Assembly: GCA_020049245.1 (NCBI GenBank)
Contig: JAIFLB010000117.1
Span: 1 to 13,287, forward strand
DNA: 13,287 nt
Source: Betaproteobacteria bacterium
GTDB taxonomy: Bacteria; Pseudomonadota; Gammaproteobacteria; Burkholderiales; Thiobacillaceae
Direction: 5' to 3'
Made by a program: the position numbers and the translations under genes
Part shown: piece after piece, positions 8,736 through 13,287 of the stretch
Numbering within the stretch: the first letter of the stretch is position 1
Layout: the number at the start of each line of letters is the position of its first letter
The notes under the pieces: model-generated
The model's database searches: none
Seen by the model: only the letters and a program-made list of their open reading frames with translations
What the model was told of the DNA's origin: nothing

Positions 8736-9707
8736 ATGAAACGAATCGGTGTAATGACCAGTGGGGGCGATGCCCCCGGCATGAATGCGGCGGTGCGCGC
8801 GGTGGTGCGCAGCGCGGTTTATCACGGCCTTGAGGTATTCGGCATCGAGCGCGGTTACAAGGGCATGATCGAAGGCGCGATCCACCCCATCGGCCCGCGC
8901 GACGTCAGCGGCATCGTGGGTCGTGGCGGCACAATTCTGCATACTGCACGCTGCCTGGAATTCATGGAAAAGCCGGGACGTGACAAAGGTGCGGCAGAGT
9001 TGGCCAAGCTGGGGATCGAAGGGCTGGTCGTCATCGGTGGCGACGGTTCGTACCACGGCGCGGAAAAGCTGCACAAAGAGTTCGGCATCCGCTGTATCGG
9101 CCTGCCGGGCACCATTGACAACGACATTGGCGGCACCGATTTCACCATCGGTTTCGATACCGCAATCAATACCGCGATGGACGCCATTGACCGCATCCGC
9201 GACACGGCGGCTTCGCATGACCGTATTTTTTTCATCGAAGTCATGGGGCGCAGCAGCGGTTATGTCGCCATGATCAGCGGTATCGCCGGCGGCGCGGAGG
9301 ACATCCTGGTGCCGGAAGCGAACAACGGCATCGACAGCCTGATCGAGCGCCTGCGGGAAGGCCACGCACGCGGCAAGAAATCCTCCATCGTCATTGTTGC
9401 CGAGGGACACAAATCAGGCGGCGCGGCGGCAGTTGCGGAAAAGGTCGCTGCACAATCGGAATTCCAGGACAACCGTGTCACCGTCATCGGTCACCTGCAA
9501 CGTGGCGGCGCACCCACTGCGTTTGATCGCGTCCTGGCCAGCCGCATGGGTTTGCGCGCGGTCGAAGCGTTGCTGGAAGGTGAATCGGGCAAGATGGTCG
9601 GGGTCAGCGGTCAGAACATGCTGCTCCGCCCGATCGCGGAAGCCTGGGAATTACGCACCATGTTCGATCCCGGCCTGCTCCGCGTCGCCCACGTGCTTGG
9701 CGTTTAA
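8736..9707 (+). CDS. pfkA: 6-phosphofructokinase, ATP-type signature
   Basis: Phosphorylates fructose 6-phosphate to fructose 1,6-bisphosphate, the committed step of glycolysis, in the cytosol. The 323-residue product has the length and order of bacterial PfkA: TSGGDAPGMNAAVRA (8-22), IGGDGSYHGA (100-109), PGTIDND with catalytic Asp (124-130), EVMGRSSGY (168-176), AEGH with substrate-binding Glu (222-225) and GHLQRGG (252-258). Donor choice in this family tracks two positions: Gly in GGDG (104) and Gly in PGTIDND (125) are the ATP type, whereas PPi enzymes have Asp and Lys. Family knowledge therefore predicts ATP as donor, though substitutions elsewhere could change that. ATG 8736 has AAGGA 8 nt upstream. 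The gene has its own terminators on both sides, so it is probably a single-gene unit, convergent with the second pyrophosphatase. Confidence 0.93.
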   Translation: MKRIGVMTSGGDAPGMNAAVRAVVRSAVYHGLEVFGIERGYKGMIEGAIHPIGPRDVSGIVGRGGTILHTARCLEFMEKPGRDKGAAELAKLGIEGLVVIGGDGSYHGAEKLHKEFGIRCIGLPGTIDNDIGGTDFTIGFDTAINTAMDAIDRIRDTAASHDRIFFIEVMGRSSGYVAMISGIAGGAEDILVPEANNGIDSLIERLREGHARGKKSSIVIVAEGHKSGGAAAVAEKVAAQSEFQDNRVTVIGHLQRGGAPTAFDRVLASRMGLRAVEALLEGESGKMVGVSGQNMLLRPIAEAWELRTMFDPGLLRVAHVLGV

Positions 9708-9737
9708 CGACCCGCCACCGCAAACACGCCTGAAACA

Positions 9738-9764
9738 AAACGGGCCGGCAAAGCCGGCCCGTTT
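9738..9764. terminator. Bidirectional intrinsic terminator between convergent genes
   Basis: AAACGGGCCGGC (9738-9749), an AAA loop and GCCGGCCCGTTT (9753-9764) form a perfect 12-bp hairpin with short T-ends on both strands. It sits between the stop of the ATP-type phosphofructokinase (9707) and the stop of the convergent second pyrophosphatase (9787), so it can end both transcripts. Confidence 0.88.
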
Positions 9765-9786
9765 CAATTGCTGCTGATGTTCTCAA

Positions 9787-11844
<2,058 letters not shown>

Positions 11845-11852
11845 CGCTTCAT

Positions 11853-11858
11853 CTCCTC
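11853..11858 (-). promoter_or_regulatory. Shine-Dalgarno sequence of the second pyrophosphatase
   Basis: GAGGAG on the minus strand, 8 nt before the ATG at 11844. It selects the MNEGLMF start over the upstream in-frame GTG at 11868, which would place the ribosome binding site inside the gene. Confidence 0.8.
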
Positions 11859-11968
11859 GAATAAGCACAATTTACCGTGAGCTCGCGACTTCGTTGCCGG
11901 ATCTCGGCTGGCGGCATCGGTCACTCCTTGGCTGGAAAACGTAGATCGCACAGTCCTCCCCAGACCAT

Positions 11969-12006
11969 GCGAGTGATGTTTGATCCCGGCTTGTCACCGG
12001 ACTCGC
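11969..12006. other. Hairpin in the gap before the second pyrophosphatase
   Basis: GCGAGT (11969-11974) pairs with ACTCGC (12001-12006), and inside it CCGG (11986-11989) pairs with CCGG (11997-12000), leaving an 11-nt one-sided bulge. A run of five T follows on the plus strand (12007-12011), but no plus-strand gene ends here; on the minus strand it would lie in the leader of the pyrophosphatase mRNA. The rest of the 200-nt gap shows no clear promoter or gene. Confidence 0.3.
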
Positions 12007-12044
12007 TTTTTACCTTATTCCCGCACAAGCGGTGGCTACTGAAA

Positions 12045-12263
12045 TTAAATCTGCTTACCCAAAGCCAGCCCACCTTCAAACCGGGTGCCCGGTTCAAAAC
12101 CGAAAATGGCATCCAGATTCAATTCCATGATCAAGCGATCCACTGCCAATTGGCCATGTTCGCGTTGCACTTCGGAAAGAATCAGCTTGGCTGAATTGGC
12201 ATTGTAGAAACCGCCGAAATCAGCTTGAACCTTGAGGAGTTGGCGAGCGCGGTCGAGTGTCAT
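12045..12263 (-). CDS. Small hypothetical protein, 72 residues, between PPi-phosphofructokinase and pyrophosphatase
   Basis: I recognise no named family, though the sequence reads as a real protein. It has an N-terminal amphipathic helix (LDRARQLLKVQADF), FGGFYNANSAKLILSEVQREHG in the middle, and a second helix RLIMELNLDAIFGF followed by a short Gly-rich tail. No signal peptide, membrane segment or cysteine is present. It starts at ATG 12263 with only a weak ribosome binding site. It lies 80 nt downstream of the PPi-phosphofructokinase stop and 200 nt upstream of the pyrophosphatase on the same strand. Position suggests a link to PPi metabolism, but the sequence shows no mechanism. Confidence 0.72.
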   Translation of the reverse strand: MTLDRARQLLKVQADFGGFYNANSAKLILSEVQREHGQLAVDRLIMELNLDAIFGFEPGTRFEGGLALGKQI

Positions 12264-12294
12264 GTAAGCACCATTTCAAAGCCGTGATAATGAA

Positions 12295-12326
12295 CAAGGG
12301 CGCGGGTTTTACAACCAGCGCCCTTG
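12295..12326 (-). terminator. Hairpin after the PPi-phosphofructokinase, possible weak terminator
   Basis: CAAGGGCGC (12295-12303) pairs perfectly with GCGCCCTTG (12318-12326), and an inner GGTT/AACC stem (12305-12308 with 12313-12316) stabilises it. On the minus strand it follows the phosphofructokinase stop by about 17 nt, but the bases after it (TTCATTATCA) form a poor U-tract. It may stop part of the transcripts or protect the mRNA 3' end, so that the downstream genes are expressed at a different level. Confidence 0.5.
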
Positions 12327-12343
12327 ATTTCCGTTAAGAAATA

Positions 12344-13287
12344 TTACAACTTGAATTCAGGCAGTTTCTTATCCACTGCCACATTCTTCATCGTGACGTA
12401 CTTCGGCAGACCGTTTTCGAAAGCTGGGTAGTCTTCGCCCTGAATCAGACCGGTCAGGTAGTTGCGGCACTTGTCGGTAATGCCGTAGCCATCTTCGCTG
12501 ATGAAATCGCGCGGCATGAATTTCTCCACGTTGGCGACATCCTTCAGTTCGGCGGCGCCGATTTCCCACTTGTAGGGGATGTCCTGCAAACGGACGACCG
12601 TCGGCATCACCGAGTTCCGGCCTTCCAGCGCCAATTTCACCGCAGCTTCACCCAGCGCATAAGCCTGTTCGACGTCGGTCTTCGAGGCGATGTGGCGGGC
12701 GGCGCGTTGCAGGTAGTCGGCGACGGCCCAATGGAACTTGTAGCCGAGCGCTTCCTTGATCATGTTGGCGACCACCGGTGCTGCACCACCCAGCTGAGCG
12801 TGGCCGAAGGCGTCACGCGTGCCCTGCTCGGCGAGAAACTTGCCGTCCGGATAATGGCAGCCTTCCGACACCACGATGGTGCAGAAGCCGTGCTCTTTCA
12901 CCTTGGCATCGACGTTGGCCAGGAACTTGGCCTGATCGAATTCGATTTCCGGGAACAGGATGACGACCGGAATACCCTGATCGGCAACCAGACCACCAGC
13001 AGCGGCAATCCAGCCAGCGTGGCGGCCCATCACTTCAACCACGAAAATCTTGGTCGAGGTTTTGCACATCGACTTGACGTCGAACGAGGCTTCCAGCGTG
13101 GACACCGCGATGTACTTGGCAACCGAGCCGAAGCCGGGGCAGCAGTCGGTGATCGGCAGATCGTTATCAACGGTCTTGGGAACGTGGATAGCCTGAATCG
13201 GGTAGCCCATGGCTTCGGAAAGCTGGGAAACCTTGAAGCAGGTGTCGGCCGAATCGCCGCCGCCGTTGTAGAAGAAATAGCCGATGT
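12344..13287 (-). CDS. pfp: Pyrophosphate-dependent 6-phosphofructokinase, C-terminal part (N-terminus outside window)
   Basis: Reversibly interconverts fructose 6-phosphate plus PPi and fructose 1,6-bisphosphate plus phosphate, so it can serve glycolysis and gluconeogenesis. The frame stays open to the window edge and begins IGYFFYNGGGDSADT; 313 residues are visible and roughly 100 N-terminal ones are missing, judging from the about 420-residue methanotroph enzymes it resembles. Donor-type residues are visible: GGGDS, with Asp in the position where ATP enzymes have Gly, and VPKTVDND with Lys in place of Gly; both mark PPi use. EVMGRHAGWIAAAGG follows, then ILFPEIEF and a longer C-terminal part than in PfkA. 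It has the same subfamily features as the enzymes of methanotrophs. It is followed by a hairpin, a 72-residue gene and a proton-pumping pyrophosphatase on the same strand. Confidence 0.94.
   Translation of the reverse strand, partial: IGYFFYNGGGDSADTCFKVSQLSEAMGYPIQAIHVPKTVDNDLPITDCCPGFGSVAKYIAVSTLEASFDVKSMCKTSTKIFVVEVMGRHAGWIAAAGGLVADQGIPVVILFPEIEFDQAKFLANVDAKVKEHGFCTIVVSEGCHYPDGKFLAEQGTRDAFGHAQLGGAAPVVANMIKEALGYKFHWAVADYLQRAARHIASKTDVEQAYALGEAAVKLALEGRNSVMPTVVRLQDIPYKWEIGAAELKDVANVEKFMPRDFISEDGYGITDKCRNYLTGLIQGEDYPAFENGLPKYVTMKNVAVDKKLPEFKL

Noticed and set aside
8316..9410. Long minus-strand open frame of about 364 codons
   Set aside because: It lies antisense to a clear phosphofructokinase gene with all family motifs; the product has no recognisable motif and is a by-product of GC-rich codon bias.
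11877..12194. Plus-strand frame of about 105 codons across the gap before the second pyrophosphatase
   Set aside because: Its second half is antisense to the 72-residue gene, it has no clear ribosome binding site, and its product shows no domain-like pattern.

Overview
The window looks like the chromosome of a GC-rich Gram-negative proteobacterium, most probably a betaproteobacterium (Nitrosomonadales/Rhodocyclales-like). That placement rests on the era-recO-pdxJ gene order, a secreted OmpA-family protein with a signal peptide, and pyrophosphate-linked glycolysis genes. It is inference: no 16S rRNA or other marker is present. I see no mobile element, CRISPR array, tRNA or rRNA.

Layout. (1) 3-1993, plus strand: the 3' part of era, then recO and pdxJ, packed with a 3-nt gap and a 4-nt overlap. 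The KH domain of Era appears to lack its GXXG RNA-binding loop. The acpS gene that often follows pdxJ is absent. (2) 2044-4215: a membrane-bound orphan sensor histidine kinase (minus) diverges from a 97-residue protein of unknown function (plus), with a perfect palindrome between them. (3) 4305-5944: a bidirectional terminator, then a minus-strand OmpA-like protein whose N-terminal half is a regular array of about 13-residue (D/N/E/H)-P repeats. (4) 6192-13287: a pyrophosphate-metabolism island. It holds a membrane pyrophosphatase with the K+-dependent signature (plus), a 64-residue unknown protein, and a phosphofructokinase with ATP-type signature residues (plus). Convergent to these, on the minus strand, are a PPi-type phosphofructokinase (cut by the window end), a 72-residue unknown protein and a second membrane pyrophosphatase with the K+-independent signature.

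How the genes work together. The two pyrophosphatases couple PPi hydrolysis (or, in reverse, PPi synthesis) to an ion gradient across the inner membrane. PPi-type phosphofructokinase uses PPi reversibly at the fructose-6-phosphate/fructose-1,6-bisphosphate step, and the ATP-type enzyme does the same step irreversibly with ATP. Having one of each kind of pump and one of each kind of kinase within about 7 kb suggests a locus that sets the exchange between PPi, ATP, ion gradient and glycolytic or gluconeogenic flux. PPi-phosphofructokinase beside a proton-pumping pyrophosphatase is known from methanotrophs. The second, K+-dependent pump, the ATP-type kinase and two unknown small proteins in the same cluster are the less familiar part.
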